A stretch of DNA of 64,000 nt from Mesorhizobium sp. STM 4661 (GTDB taxonomy: Bacteria; Pseudomonadota; Alphaproteobacteria; Rhizobiales; Rhizobiaceae). Within the stretch, counting starts at the first letter, position 1. Every line of letters starts with the position of its first letter. Where the stretch lies: contig NZ_CAAF010000019.1 of NCBI RefSeq assembly GCF_000359125.1, forward strand, positions 41,576 through 105,575. Reading direction: 5' to 3'. Both the position numbers and the translations under genes were made by a program. Shown one piece after another: positions 27,708 through 35,806 of this stretch. Under the pieces are notes generated by a model. That model searched no databases. It had not been told where the DNA came from and was given only the letters and a program-made list of their open reading frames with translations.

Positions 27708-28739
27708 TCACGGCAGACGATTGGCCCTCTGCAGCGCCTGCTTGGTCTGGTCGTCGTCCAAGCCTTGCAGAAAATCGTCCATCCGCGGATCGATGAGCCC
27801 GGCGCGGCGGGCGACGATGTACCAGGCGCCGGCAAGGATCAGATCCGGATCGGTGCCGATGCCTTCCATGTAGAGTTTGGCGAGCCGGTTCTGGGCGGCG
27901 ACATTGCCACCCTCGGCGGCCTGCTTCATCCAGCCGAAGCCGGATTTCAGATCGCGTGGACCGCCACGTCCCTCGATCATCCACGCGGCGAGATCGATCT
28001 CCGCCGTATCGTAGTTCTGCCGTGCGGCCCGCGCCAGCAGGCCGCGTGCCTGGACATCGTCACGCGGCTTGCCGCCGGCGCCATTGGCATAGATCTGCGC
28101 CATTGCATATTGCGCGTCGGCAAGGCCGGTCGCGGCGGCGCGTTCATAGTAGGACGCGGCCTTGGCGAGGCCGGCGTCGCCGGGATCCTGCTTGACCAGC
28201 AACTGCGCGAAGTTGAACTGCGCCAGGCGATTGCCAGCCTCGGCGGCCGACTGCATCAGCGCATACGCTTCCTTTTCATCCTTCTTGACGTAGCGGCCGT
28301 CGAGCAGCATCAGCGCATACTGGAACTGCGATTCCGGTATGCCCTGCTCGGCGGCCAGCGCGTACCATTTTGCCGCTTCCGCAGCGTTGAGCGGCACGCC
28401 GAGACCGCGCGACAGTATCTCGGCCACCAGCGTCTGCGCTGCCGGGTCGCCTTTCTGGGCGCGGACCAAAGCGAGGTTATAGGCCGTCTTGTAAAGACCG
28501 CGCTGAAAGGCGCCATAGGCGGGGTCCGACGGTTTGGCGCCGAAACGTTCGGGATTGATGGTGTCGGCCGACGGCAGCGGAGCCGTGGTGGCGGGCTGCG
28601 GCAACGGCGTGTCGATCGGCTTGTCCGCGTGCGCGCCGACGTCCGGCTTGGGCTGTGGCAAAGGGATGGTTTCGGCCGCGGCGGCCTGCGCCGTGAGCGC
28701 CGCTAGAAAGACGTTGAAAAGGATTGTCCGGAGCAGCAC
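27708..28739 (-). CDS. Secreted Sel1/TPR-repeat protein, GTG start
   Basis: This 343-residue protein has a signal peptide (LLRTILFNVFLAALTAQAAAA), a proline-rich linker and about six Sel1-like repeats, e.g. GAFQRGLYKTAYNLALVRAQKGD, AAEAAKWYALAAEQGIPESQF, KEAYALMQSAAEAGNRLAQF, LAKAASYYERAAATGLADAQY. Sel1 repeats build scaffolds for envelope or secretion complexes. The start is GTG at 28739, chosen because it places the signal peptide first and lies one base after the stop of the ThiE-like gene; upstream frame is the antisense of that gene. Confidence 0.87.
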   Translation of the reverse strand: MLLRTILFNVFLAALTAQAAAAETIPLPQPKPDVGAHADKPIDTPLPQPATTAPLPSADTINPERFGAKPSDPAYGAFQRGLYKTAYNLALVRAQKGDPAAQTLVAEILSRGLGVPLNAAEAAKWYALAAEQGIPESQFQYALMLLDGRYVKKDEKEAYALMQSAAEAGNRLAQFNFAQLLVKQDPGDAGLAKAASYYERAAATGLADAQYAMAQIYANGAGGKPRDDVQARGLLARAARQNYDTAEIDLAAWMIEGRGGPRDLKSGFGWMKQAAEGGNVAAQNRLAKLYMEGIGTDPDLILAGAWYIVARRAGLIDPRMDDFLQGLDDDQTKQALQRANRLP

Positions 28740-28740
28740 G

Positions 28741-29388
28741 TCAGTCCTCGAAACGCGGCGCGGTTTCATCGAGCAGAGCGTTGGCGCTGGCGATCGCCGC
28801 CTTCGCATCGACGCCATCGGCAAAGACGGCGCTGGAAAGAGCGACGAATTCGGCGCCGGTGGCGGCCACTGCTTCGACAGAGGCAATGTCCGACCCGGCC
28901 ATGACAATGCAAGGGATCTGGATCACATCCGCCCACCATTGTCCCAGCGACAGGTTGCGCGGGTGCGGCTCCGGCTTGTTATCGTAACCGAAGCGGCCGA
29001 AGAAGATATAATCGGGCCTGAGTTCGCCGAGCTCCAGCGCGTCGTCGCGGGTCTTGGCGCCGCCGCAGCCGACCATCATCTTGGCCTGGAAGTGTTCGAT
29101 CGTCTCGGCGAGTTCCTGCTTGCCGACCTCGACATGGATGCCGTCGGCCTGGACGCGGCCGGCAATACGGGTGTCACCGGCAATGACCACGGCGGCGCCC
29201 GCCGCTTGCGCCGCCGGCACGATCTTCTCGGCGAAGGCCTGGAAGGAGGCTTCGTCCATGCCGTTTTCGGGCAGGATCAGCGAGGCGATGTCGCCGCCCT
29301 CTAACGCCGCGCCGATGCGCTCGGCCGACACGCCGGGCGGCGCGATCAGCACGATGCGGCAGCGATTTGGAGGCGTTGCGTCGTTCAT
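28741..29388 (-). CDS. Thiamine-phosphate synthase-like protein (ThiE family)
   Basis: This 215-residue TIM-barrel protein has the order of ThiE: CRIVLIAPPG at strand 1, AAVVIAGDTRIAGRVQADGIHV (about residues 75-96), MMVGCGGAKTRDDALELGELRPDYIFFGRFGYDNKP, IPCIVMAGSDIASVEAVAATGAEFVALSSAVF. The glycine- and serine/threonine-rich pyrophosphate loop is altered relative to true ThiE (VGCGGAK instead of IGxSTH), so it may be a diverged paralog without synthase activity. It is tightly coupled to the Sel1 gene downstream. Confidence 0.75.
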   Translation of the reverse strand: MNDATPPNRCRIVLIAPPGVSAERIGAALEGGDIASLILPENGMDEASFQAFAEKIVPAAQAAGAAVVIAGDTRIAGRVQADGIHVEVGKQELAETIEHFQAKMMVGCGGAKTRDDALELGELRPDYIFFGRFGYDNKPEPHPRNLSLGQWWADVIQIPCIVMAGSDIASVEAVAATGAEFVALSSAVFADGVDAKAAIASANALLDETAPRFED

Positions 29389-29452
29389 TGGTCTTCGATC
29401 CCGGTTTTCGCCTATGCCGGGCGAAGATGGTTGCATTGCGGCATAGAGCAAA

Positions 29453-29477
29453 GCGCCCGCCTTGAACAGGCGGGCCG
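29453..29477 (-). terminator. Hairpin after the EamA exporter gene
   Basis: GCCCGCC and GGCGGGC pair around seven bases, and on the minus strand GCTTTGCTC follows. Position, about 55 bases after the exporter stop, suits a terminator, but the T run is short. Confidence 0.45.
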
Positions 29478-29530
29478 GGATCATTGCGAGGGGCTTGGTT
29501 TACGATCGTCGGTTGCCACCAATCGGTGGC

Positions 29531-30439
29531 TCATCTGACGGTTTCGGTCGGCGCCTTCGGCTTCCACAATGTCCAGCCGAGATTCATGCCGGTCGCCGCG
29601 ATCAGGATGGCGGCGGCGCCGACGATCTGGGCCGGATGCAGCCTGTGGCCGAAGGCGACGACATCGACCAGGATCGCGACCACGGGATAGATGAAGGACA
29701 ACGACCCTTGCAGATGGGTCGGCAGCTTCTGGATGGCGCCATACATCAATATGTACATCAGGCCGGTATGAACGACGCCAAGCGTCGCCAGCATGGCCCA
29801 GCTCCACGCATCGGCGGGAAGCTGGGAAAAATTGGCGAAAGGCGCCAGCATGACGACGCCGACGCAGACCTGGATCAGGGCGATCAAATGCGGCGGCGTG
29901 CCCTTGAGCTTCTTGGTGACGATGGCGGCGACGGCCCAGAAGAAGGCCGCTGCCAGCGCCATCGCGATACCGATGAAATAATCGGCACCGAGACTGCCTG
30001 CGCCGGGGCTTGCATCGGGCGAGGCCTGCACGATCAGCAGCATGCCGGCAAAGGCGATGCCAAGCCAGGTCAGCTTGGTCATGGTCAGCCGCTCCGAGAA
30101 GAAGAGCACGCCGAAGCCGACCAGCATGAAGGGCTGCGTGTTGTAGACGGCCGTGGCGATCGAGATCGAAGCGCGGGAAAACGAGCTGAACAGCAGCAGC
30201 CAGTTGATGACGATCGCCGCGCCGCCAAGGGCGGCAATCGCGACGATGCGAAGCGACAGCCTGCCGCGCAGCAGTCCCATGGTCGCGCAGATGATCAGCA
30301 GCGTGACGGCGCCAAAGGCGCAGCGCCAGAACACCACGTCCATGATCGGCTGGCCCGACATGACGACGAACCAGCCGATCGTGCCGAGGATCGCCATCGC
30401 GGCCGTCATTTCGATGGTGCCGCGCGTTGTGCTGTCCAT
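29531..30439 (-). CDS. EamA-family (DMT) metabolite exporter
   Basis: This 302-residue protein has ten hydrophobic helices in two EamA repeats, about residues 10-140 and 150-290; conserved proline-containing helices include SIATAVYNTQPFMLVGFGVLFFSERLT and LQGSLSFIYPVVAILVDVVAFGHRL. The family exports amino acids or related metabolites. It is divergent from an Lrp/AsnC regulator with 134 bases between, a typical pair for amino-acid export under substrate control. Confidence 0.9.
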   Translation of the reverse strand: MDSTTRGTIEMTAAMAILGTIGWFVVMSGQPIMDVVFWRCAFGAVTLLIICATMGLLRGRLSLRIVAIAALGGAAIVINWLLLFSSFSRASISIATAVYNTQPFMLVGFGVLFFSERLTMTKLTWLGIAFAGMLLIVQASPDASPGAGSLGADYFIGIAMALAAAFFWAVAAIVTKKLKGTPPHLIALIQVCVGVVMLAPFANFSQLPADAWSWAMLATLGVVHTGLMYILMYGAIQKLPTHLQGSLSFIYPVVAILVDVVAFGHRLHPAQIVGAAAILIAATGMNLGWTLWKPKAPTETVR

Positions 30440-30573
30440 AATGATACTCCCGTGAGCCGTGACGGCGGATAATCTCATGCGGCTCAGAGGCTTTCCATGT
30501 GTTTCGGCAGGTGATATCTGGTTGTTGCCTAATTAAATAAGGCTGATGCCGCCTATTGCCTGGAAAATGTCAA

Positions 30574-31023
30574 ATGATGGACGATCTTGACCGACGCCTT
30601 CTCGAAATCCTGATCAAGGATTCGCGAACCTCGCTGAAGGAACTGGCCCGAGAGGTGGGGCTGTCGTCGCCGAGCGTTTCGGAGCGGTTGCGGCGGCTAG
30701 AGGAGCGCGGCGTCATCAGGGCCTTCACCATCGAGATCGATCCGGAAGCGTTGGGTTATCCCCTGCAGGCGATCGTTCGCATCCGGCCGCTGCCCGGCAA
30801 GCTGCATATCGTGCAGAAGCTGATCGAGGAAATCCCCGAGTTTGGCGAATGCGACAAGGTGACCGGCGATGACTGCTTTGTCGCGCGGCTGTTCGTGCGC
30901 TCGATCGGCGAACTGGACCGGCTCCTCGACCGTATCGCCGACAAGGCCGAAACGAGCACCGCCATCATCAAGGCGCAGCCGATCCGGCGACGTCCACCGC
31001 CGCTCGACATGCCAGACATGTGA
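30574..31023 (+). CDS. Lrp/AsnC-family transcriptional regulator
   Basis: This 149-residue protein has an N-terminal helix-turn-helix (DLDRRLLEILIKDSRTSLKELAREVGLSSPSVSERLRRLEERGVI in sequence, residues about 3-50) and a C-terminal RAM domain (GYPLQAIVRIRPL; GDDCFVARLFVRSIGELDRLLDRI). It probably senses an amino acid and controls the divergent EamA exporter. Two adjacent ATGs (30574, 30577) are equally usable. Confidence 0.92.
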   Translation: MMDDLDRRLLEILIKDSRTSLKELAREVGLSSPSVSERLRRLEERGVIRAFTIEIDPEALGYPLQAIVRIRPLPGKLHIVQKLIEEIPEFGECDKVTGDDCFVARLFVRSIGELDRLLDRIADKAETSTAIIKAQPIRRRPPPLDMPDM

Positions 31024-31135
31024 CAGGCTCCGGTGGCATGGCGCACATGTTTGCGGTCGCGGCGTGACCATTTCTGGTCTATTCCAGAATCCGACCTTCC
31101 CTCCAGCCTCCTTCCCCCTCCAGCCTCCTTTCCCC

Positions 31136-31906
31136 ATGTCAGGTCTTCTTCTCGATCCCTGGTTTTATGCCGCTGCCATCCCGGCCGTCATCCTGACCGG
31201 CCTGTCCAAGGGCGGGTTCGGCGGCGCCGTCGGTCTCATCGGCGTGCCGATGATGGCGCTGGCCATGCCGCCAGTGCAGGCGGCGGCCATCCTGTTGCCG
31301 ATCCTGTGCCTGATGGACGTGGTCTCGGTGTGGACGTGGTGGGGTGTCTATGACCGCAAGATGCTGGTCGACATGATGCCGGGCGCCGTCGCCGGCATCG
31401 GCCTTGGCTGGCTGACGGCGGCCTTCGTCACGGAAGAAATGGTCAGGCTGATCGTCGGAACGGTTGCCATCGTCTTCGTGCTGCGCTGGATCTATGTGCA
31501 GATCCGCCACGGCGCAACGCATTCGGCGCAGCCCAATCGCGTGGCAGCCGCCTTCTGGGGCACGATCGCCGGCTTCACCAGCTTCGTCGCCCATGTCGGT
31601 GGCCCACCGTTCCAGATCTACGCGCTGCCGATCCGGCTCGACCCCAAGGTGCTGTCGGGCACCAGCGCCATCCTGTTCGCCGCCACCAATGCGCTGAAGC
31701 TCGTCCCCTATTTCGCGCTCGGCCAGTTCGACACCGCCAATCTGACCGCCTCGGTGGTGCTGATACCGCTGGCGCCGCTCTCGACCATCGCCGGCGCCTG
31801 GCTGGTGCGGCGGATGCGGCCGGAGCTGTTCTATCCGTTCACTTATGCGACGGTAGCCGTCGTCGCGGCCAAGCTTCTGTGGGACGGGATCGCCGGCCTT
31901 CTGTGA
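31136..31906 (+). CDS. TauE/SafE-family sulfite or anion exporter
   Basis: This 256-residue membrane protein has about eight helices and two TauE/SafE half-repeats: ILTGLSKGGFGGAVGLIGVPMMAL (about residues 18-41) and WGTIAGFTSFVAHVGGPPFQIYALP (about 142-166), each with the family GxG and HxGGPP patterns. Substrates reported for the family include sulfite, sulfoacetate and other organic anions. It is 112 bases after the Lrp-type gene. Confidence 0.9.
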   Translation: MSGLLLDPWFYAAAIPAVILTGLSKGGFGGAVGLIGVPMMALAMPPVQAAAILLPILCLMDVVSVWTWWGVYDRKMLVDMMPGAVAGIGLGWLTAAFVTEEMVRLIVGTVAIVFVLRWIYVQIRHGATHSAQPNRVAAAFWGTIAGFTSFVAHVGGPPFQIYALPIRLDPKVLSGTSAILFAATNALKLVPYFALGQFDTANLTASVVLIPLAPLSTIAGAWLVRRMRPELFYPFTYATVAVVAAKLLWDGIAGLL

Positions 31907-32131
31907 CTTAATGCACAGACTTCAGGCGGCGAAACGCGGCAGGGATCGCTCAGAATTGTGCGAGCCCACCACGCTGTTTCTTGCTATTGTGACACCACCG
32001 GAAGGAGTCGGGCGGCATCAATTGGAAACATTGTCGATGATAATGCGTCGATTCCGGGGACCCGGTGGCGGGCCAACCGTCTGAGACTAGAACCCATTCC
32101 CGTGACGGGAAAAGGCAATTCGGGGGATACT

Positions 32132-32527
32132 ATGCAAGGGACGGCACGAAATTTCTTTACGCTGGCCATCATCTATTCACTGTGCGGCATGGCCTTGGGG
32201 CTGTACATGGCGATCAGCCAGGACCATGGCCAGATGCCGACCCATGCCCACACGATGGTGGCGGGGTGGCTGATGTCGGCGGTGTTTGCTTTTTTCTACC
32301 ATCTGTTTCCGGCAATCGGGCAAAAGAAGCTCGCCACCGTCCATTTCTGGCTGACGGCCATCAGCGGTATCGGCCTGTTGCTCGGCCTTTATTTCCTGCT
32401 TGCCGGCAACCCGGCGATCGAGCCCTTGGTGGCGGTATCCTCGATGGCCTTCTATGCGGGGATGCTGCTGTTCGCTTTCATCGCCTTGCCGGCATTGTGG
32501 AAGAGGGAACTCCCGATACGATCCTGA
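32132..32527 (+). CDS. Four-helix membrane protein resembling part of heme-copper oxidase subunit I
   Basis: This 131-residue protein has four helices: FFTLAIIYSLCGMALGLYMA, THAHTMVAGWLMSAVFAFFYHLFP, VHFWLTAISGIGLLLGLYFLLAG, and AVSSMAFYAGMLLFAFIALPALW. The THAHTMVAGW...YHLFP...LATVHFW pattern recalls the helices that carry heme ligands in CcoN/NorB-type oxidase subunit I, but the protein is a quarter of that size and lacks the remaining ligands. The ATG follows a GGGGGATAC leader. It could bind one heme; this is inference. Confidence 0.7.
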   Translation: MQGTARNFFTLAIIYSLCGMALGLYMAISQDHGQMPTHAHTMVAGWLMSAVFAFFYHLFPAIGQKKLATVHFWLTAISGIGLLLGLYFLLAGNPAIEPLVAVSSMAFYAGMLLFAFIALPALWKRELPIRS

Positions 32528-32589
32528 CAGGCCGGATTCCTGTGCTGTTACGGCACAGACGGGCGGCGCTCGGTCAAAAAATATTCGCG

Positions 32590-32729
32590 CTGTTAAGGAT
32601 TCATTAAGCTTTACAGGCGTTTACTATGTGCATCCAGTGATCTGGATTCTTACCGAGTGGTTGGAGCCACTTTGTTTGACGCCTCCCTGTTAAACTCCTG
32701 AGAGCCGCCTTACCCGCGGCTCTTTTTTT
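32590..32729 (+). ncRNA. Candidate trans-acting small RNA with own terminator
   Basis: In the 348-base gap between the small membrane gene and rcdA there is a stretch without coding signal that contains a small hairpin (AGTGG/CCACT around 32658-32673), single-stranded-looking CGCCTCCC and AACTCC segments (32681-32699) that are complementary to Shine-Dalgarno sequences, and a strong terminator. That layout matches rhizobial Hfq-type small RNAs with CCUCC loops (the alpha-r families). The 5' end is not fixed and I cannot name the family. Confidence 0.5.
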
Positions 32730-32731
32730 GT
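32700..32731 (+). terminator. Rho-independent terminator
   Basis: AGAGCCGC and GCGGCTCT pair around a six-base loop, followed by seven Ts. It ends the candidate small RNA and any read-through from the membrane-protein gene upstream. Confidence 0.88.
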
Positions 32732-32875
32732 CCTCGCGGCGCCGTTAACCGTTTGTTAAACATGTGCTTGCCTTCGTCGGCCCCGAAGCGCATTTTCAAG
32801 CCTCGGTCATATAGGGTGCGGCGTGACGGCAAGGAAGCCGAATCGGCCGGCTGTAAGGCAAGTGCAGGGGTATCG

Positions 32876-33406
32876 ATGAACGAGATTTCGAGGGGAAGTG
32901 CGAAAACCATCAAGCTGGCTGAACGCCGGGTTTTCTCCCAGTCCTTCAAGCCGCTATACCAGGAAGGCATGGGCCTGGTCGAGCAGGCGGCCGAATATCT
33001 GGACGGCAAGGGCCGGGCCGAGGCAAGGAAACTATCCAGACTGGCGGCTACGCTCTATGCGGCCGAATCGATGCGGCTGACCACCAGGCTGATGCAGGTC
33101 GCCTCCTGGCTGCTTCTGCAGCGGGCGGCCAATTCCGGCGAGATGACGCGCGATCAGGTAGCTTCCGAAAAATCCAAGGTGCGTCTCGACACCGCCTCCG
33201 CCCATGATGAAGCGGCAGGCTGGGCTGAATTGCCCAAGGACTTTGTCGAGCTCGTCAATCGTTCGCTGCGCCTGCAGGCGCTGGTGCGCCGCATGGACGA
33301 GGAAGTCTATGGCAGCGCGATAGCCGACATGCCGCCGGCAAGCCGCCGCGTCAACCCGGTTTCCGACCAGATCACGTTGCTCAACACGGCTTTTGCCCGC
33401 GGCTGA
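32876..33406 (+). CDS. rcdA: RcdA-family protein (DUF1465)
   Basis: RcdA is an adaptor that helps ClpXP degrade the cell-cycle regulator CtrA in alphaproteobacteria. The 176-residue protein is helical, with FSQSFKPLYQEGMGLVEQAAEYLDGKGRAEARKLSRLAATLYAAESMRLTTRLMQVASWLLLQRAANSGE spanning in sequence the family core (about residues 20-90) and LVNRSLRLQALVRRMDEEVYG near 140. The ATG at 32876 fits the family; an upstream in-frame ATG at 32753 would overlap the terminator region. Confidence 0.88.
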   Translation: MNEISRGSAKTIKLAERRVFSQSFKPLYQEGMGLVEQAAEYLDGKGRAEARKLSRLAATLYAAESMRLTTRLMQVASWLLLQRAANSGEMTRDQVASEKSKVRLDTASAHDEAAGWAELPKDFVELVNRSLRLQALVRRMDEEVYGSAIADMPPASRRVNPVSDQITLLNTAFARG

Positions 33407-33626
33407 CAGGCTGCTTGATAATTCTACTCTGACGGACACCTGACGCGGTTTTCTGCGCTTCCGACGCTCACGGACCAAATGTCCGCTCCGCTCCGGTTCT
33501 CGAAAACCACGCCATCTGCCTCGTCAGAGCGAATTCTCAAACAGCCTGTGGGATGTTTGCCAGAGCCCGTTTCTGGTTTGTTCACATTTCGCTGGCATCG
33601 CTTTCCGCCGTGGGTACACTTGGCGG

Positions 33627-34136
33627 ATGGGGGAAGCGATTCGCATCATTGGCATCGATCCGGGGCTGAGGCGCACCGGCTGGGGCATCGTCGAGAGCCT
33701 CGGCAATTCGCTGCGCTTCGTCGCCTCCGGCACCGTGCGTTCCGACGACAAGGCGGCGCTGGCGACGCGGCTTTGCCAATTGCATGACGGGCTGACAGAA
33801 ATCCTGCATTCCGCCATGCCGCATGAAGCGGCGGTCGAGCAGACCTTTGTCAACAAGGATGCGGCAGCCACGTTGAAGCTTGGCCAGGCGCGCGGCATTG
33901 CCATGCTGGTGCCGGCGCGTGCGGGGCTCGTGGTCGCGGAATACGCACCCAACGCGGTGAAGAAGGCGGTGATCGGCGTCGGCCATGGCGACAAGAAGCA
34001 GATCCACATGATGGTCAAGGTGCTGATGCCGAAAGCCATCTTCGACACCGACGATGCCGCCGACGCGCTGGCCATTGCCATTTGCCATGCGCATCACCGG
34101 CAGAGCGTCGCCTACAGGCTGGCGCTGGCCGGATAG
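33627..34136 (+). CDS. ruvC: Holliday junction endonuclease RuvC
   Basis: RuvC cleaves Holliday junctions in complex with RuvAB. The 169-residue protein has the RNase-H-fold acidic residues: D11 in [15 protein letters not shown] near residue 71 in [10 protein letters not shown], and the DD pair in [16 protein letters not shown] (about 144-150). The start lies 220 bases after rcdA. In most relatives ruvA follows directly, but here a vapBC pair of 664 bases intervenes. Confidence 0.96.
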   Translation: MGEAIRIIGIDPGLRRTGWGIVESLGNSLRFVASGTVRSDDKAALATRLCQLHDGLTEILHSAMPHEAAVEQTFVNKDAAATLKLGQARGIAMLVPARAGLVVAEYAPNAVKKAVIGVGHGDKKQIHMMVKVLMPKAIFDTDDAADALAIAICHAHHRQSVAYRLALAG

Positions 34137-34170
34137 GTTTGTTCTTGACTTGTTCACGGTACGGCAGTAA

Positions 34171-34191
34171 GTAATACTTCTGAGGTATTAC
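34171..34191. promoter_or_regulatory. Perfect 7-bp inverted repeat, likely antitoxin operator
   Basis: GTAATAC and GTATTAC lie either side of seven bases, ending one base before the antitoxin ATG. A TTGACT at 34145-34150 supplies a possible -35 box, placing the palindrome over the -10/start region. Antitoxins of the AbrB/MazE fold bind such repeats to repress their own operon. Confidence 0.65.
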
Positions 34192-34192
34192 C

Positions 34193-34462
34193 ATGCGCGT
34201 GACAACCAAAGGACAAGTGACCATTCCCAAGGAAATACGGGACCATCTGGGAATCGGCCCGGGCTCCGAGGTTGAGTTCGTGGCTACCGACGATGGCGCC
34301 CGGGTTGTGGCCGTGAACGAAAACATTTCCGAAGAAGAGGCTTCTCATCGGTTCAGCCAGGCGCTCGACCGGCTGGCCGGGACACTGGACTTGGGTGGCA
34401 TGACGACGGACGAGTATATGGAGTGGCTGAGGGGCTCCCGTGAAGATCTCGACGTTGGTTGA
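34193..34462 (+). CDS. AbrB/MazE-fold antitoxin of a vapBC-type pair
   Basis: This 89-residue protein starts with a SpoVT/AbrB swapped-hairpin domain (MRVTTKGQVTIPKEIRDHLGI; residues 1-47) and ends in an acidic helix (MTTDEYMEWLRGSREDL) that would wrap the toxin. It overlaps the PIN toxin gene by 23 bases, the classical translational coupling. It is preceded by its own operator-like palindrome and promoter, so it is probably expressed independently of ruvC. Confidence 0.9.
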   Translation: MRVTTKGQVTIPKEIRDHLGIGPGSEVEFVATDDGARVVAVNENISEEEASHRFSQALDRLAGTLDLGGMTTDEYMEWLRGSREDLDVG

Positions 34463-34856
34463 CACAAATGTCCTGATCGACGTTTGGGGACCAGCCGGGC
34501 GGCAGACGAAGTGGTCGGCATCAGTGATCGCCGCATGCCGGCGTGACGGCGCGTTGATTATCAACACGATCGTCTGGTCGGAACTCGCGCCGCTGGCGAC
34601 GGAAGCGGCACTTCGCAAGGCGGTTGAAACGCTCAAGATGGATCGCGAATTGCTGCCCTGGGAGGCAGCCTTCCTCGCCGGTATCGCTCATTCCCAATAC
34701 CGTCGCGCCGGCGGTCTTCGCGAACGAACCCTGCCCGATTTCTTCATTGGAGCCCACGCGGTCGTTGCCGGACATCGTCTGCTGACGCGCGACGCCGTGC
34801 GCTACCGAAGCTACTTTCCGGACCTCGATATCATCTCTCCTGAAACCCACCCATGA
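34440..34856 (+). CDS. PIN-domain ribonuclease toxin (VapC-like)
   Basis: This 138-residue PIN protein has D8 in LVDTNVLID, E48 in VWSELAPL, D100 in LPDFFIGAHA and D118 in LLTRDAVRY: a complete acidic active site. With the upstream AbrB-fold antitoxin it makes an intact type II toxin-antitoxin module set between ruvC and ruvA. The stop is eleven bases before a duplicated ruvA start. Confidence 0.91.
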   Translation: MKISTLVDTNVLIDVWGPAGRQTKWSASVIAACRRDGALIINTIVWSELAPLATEAALRKAVETLKMDRELLPWEAAFLAGIAHSQYRRAGGLRERTLPDFFIGAHAVVAGHRLLTRDAVRYRSYFPDLDIISPETHP

Positions 34857-34866
34857 AGGCCCGGGC

Positions 34867-34900
34867 ATGATCGGCAAGCTCAAATGATAGGCAAGCTCAA
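34867..34900 (+). repeat. 17-bp tandem duplication of the ruvA start
   Basis: Bases 34867-34883 and 34884-34900 are the same 17 bases with one change (C at 34872, A at 34889). Each begins with ATG. The first copy encodes MIGKLK and then TGA, overlapping the second ATG, which is the real ruvA start. The only nearby Shine-Dalgarno match, GAAGG at 34855-34859, is spaced correctly for the first ATG and too far from the second. Confidence 0.9.
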
Positions 34901-35504
34901 GGGCACGCTGGACGAAGTCGACGAGGATTTCTGCGTCGTCGACGTGCATGGCGTCGGCTATGTCGCCTACTGTTCGGCGCGCACGCTGGCGGCGTTGCCA
35001 GCACCCGGCGAGGCGGTGGTGCTGCTCATCGAGACCTATGTGCGCGAGGACTTGATCAGGCTCTATGGCTTCCAGTCTGTACTGGAACGCGAATGGTTCC
35101 GACTGTTGATGAACAATGTGCAGGGCGTCGGCGCCAAGGTGGCGCTGGCGGTGCTGTCGACGATGGCGCCGGCCGACCTCGCCAATGCGATTGCGTTGCG
35201 GGACATCGCCATGGTCAGCCGCGCGCCGGGCGTCGGCAAGAAGGTGGCGGAGCGCATCGTCACCGAATTGAAGAACAAGGCGCCGGCCTATGCCGGCGCT
35301 GCCTCCGGCACCATCGGCCTGAAGCAGGAGCTCGGCGAGGGCGTAGCGCCAGCGCCAATCACCGACGCCGTCTCGGCGCTGGTCAATCTCGGCTATTCGC
35401 GCGATACCGCCGCCAATGCGGTTGCCGCGGCGCTGAAGGCGGCGGGCGAGGGCGCGGATGCTTCGAAGCTCATCCGCTTCGGGCTAAAGGAACTGGCGCG
35501 GTGA
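34884..35504 (+). CDS. ruvA: Holliday junction DNA helicase subunit RuvA
   Basis: RuvA binds the four-way junction and loads RuvB. The 206-residue protein has the OB-fold N-terminus ([16 protein letters not shown]), two helix-hairpin-helix motifs ([19 protein letters not shown] near residue 72-90; [20 protein letters not shown] near 108-127), and a C-terminal RuvB-binding three-helix domain. Its start lies in a 17-bp duplication, and translation probably depends on re-initiation after the minigene in the first copy. Confidence 0.96.
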   Translation: MIGKLKGTLDEVDEDFCVVDVHGVGYVAYCSARTLAALPAPGEAVVLLIETYVREDLIRLYGFQSVLEREWFRLLMNNVQGVGAKVALAVLSTMAPADLANAIALRDIAMVSRAPGVGKKVAERIVTELKNKAPAYAGAASGTIGLKQELGEGVAPAPITDAVSALVNLGYSRDTAANAVAAALKAAGEGADASKLIRFGLKELAR

Positions 35505-35524
35505 GATTTGCCAGGAGCAAGAAT

Positions 35525-35806
35525 ATGGGCGCATATGCCAGTCTGACTTCCAGAGGGCAGCTCACGATTCCAAGGGATGTTCGCAGCGTGCTTTCGCTCA
35601 AGACGGGCGACACGATCGCCTGGACGGTCATGGATGGTCATTTGATCGGAACGCCGCGCAATCTTGAATTTGCCGATCTCGCCGGGTTTCTGGGCGATCC
35701 GCCGGGCGGTCGCGCCACGCTGGAGGAAATCGACACCGCTGTAAGGGATGCGGTTGGCCACCATGTTGTCGGGGATGAACCACATGGACAAGAGGGCGCC
35801 GCATGA
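35525..35806 (+). CDS. Orphan AbrB/MazE-fold protein between ruvA and ruvB
   Basis: This 93-residue protein has the swapped-hairpin DNA-binding domain ([28 protein letters not shown], in order residues 4-31) and a short acidic C-terminus. No PIN or MazF toxin follows; its stop TGA overlaps the ruvB ATG instead. An AGGAG six bases before the ATG supports translation. It may be an antitoxin left after toxin loss, or a regulator of the ruvAB operon. Confidence 0.85.
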   Translation: MGAYASLTSRGQLTIPRDVRSVLSLKTGDTIAWTVMDGHLIGTPRNLEFADLAGFLGDPPGGRATLEEIDTAVRDAVGHHVVGDEPHGQEGAA

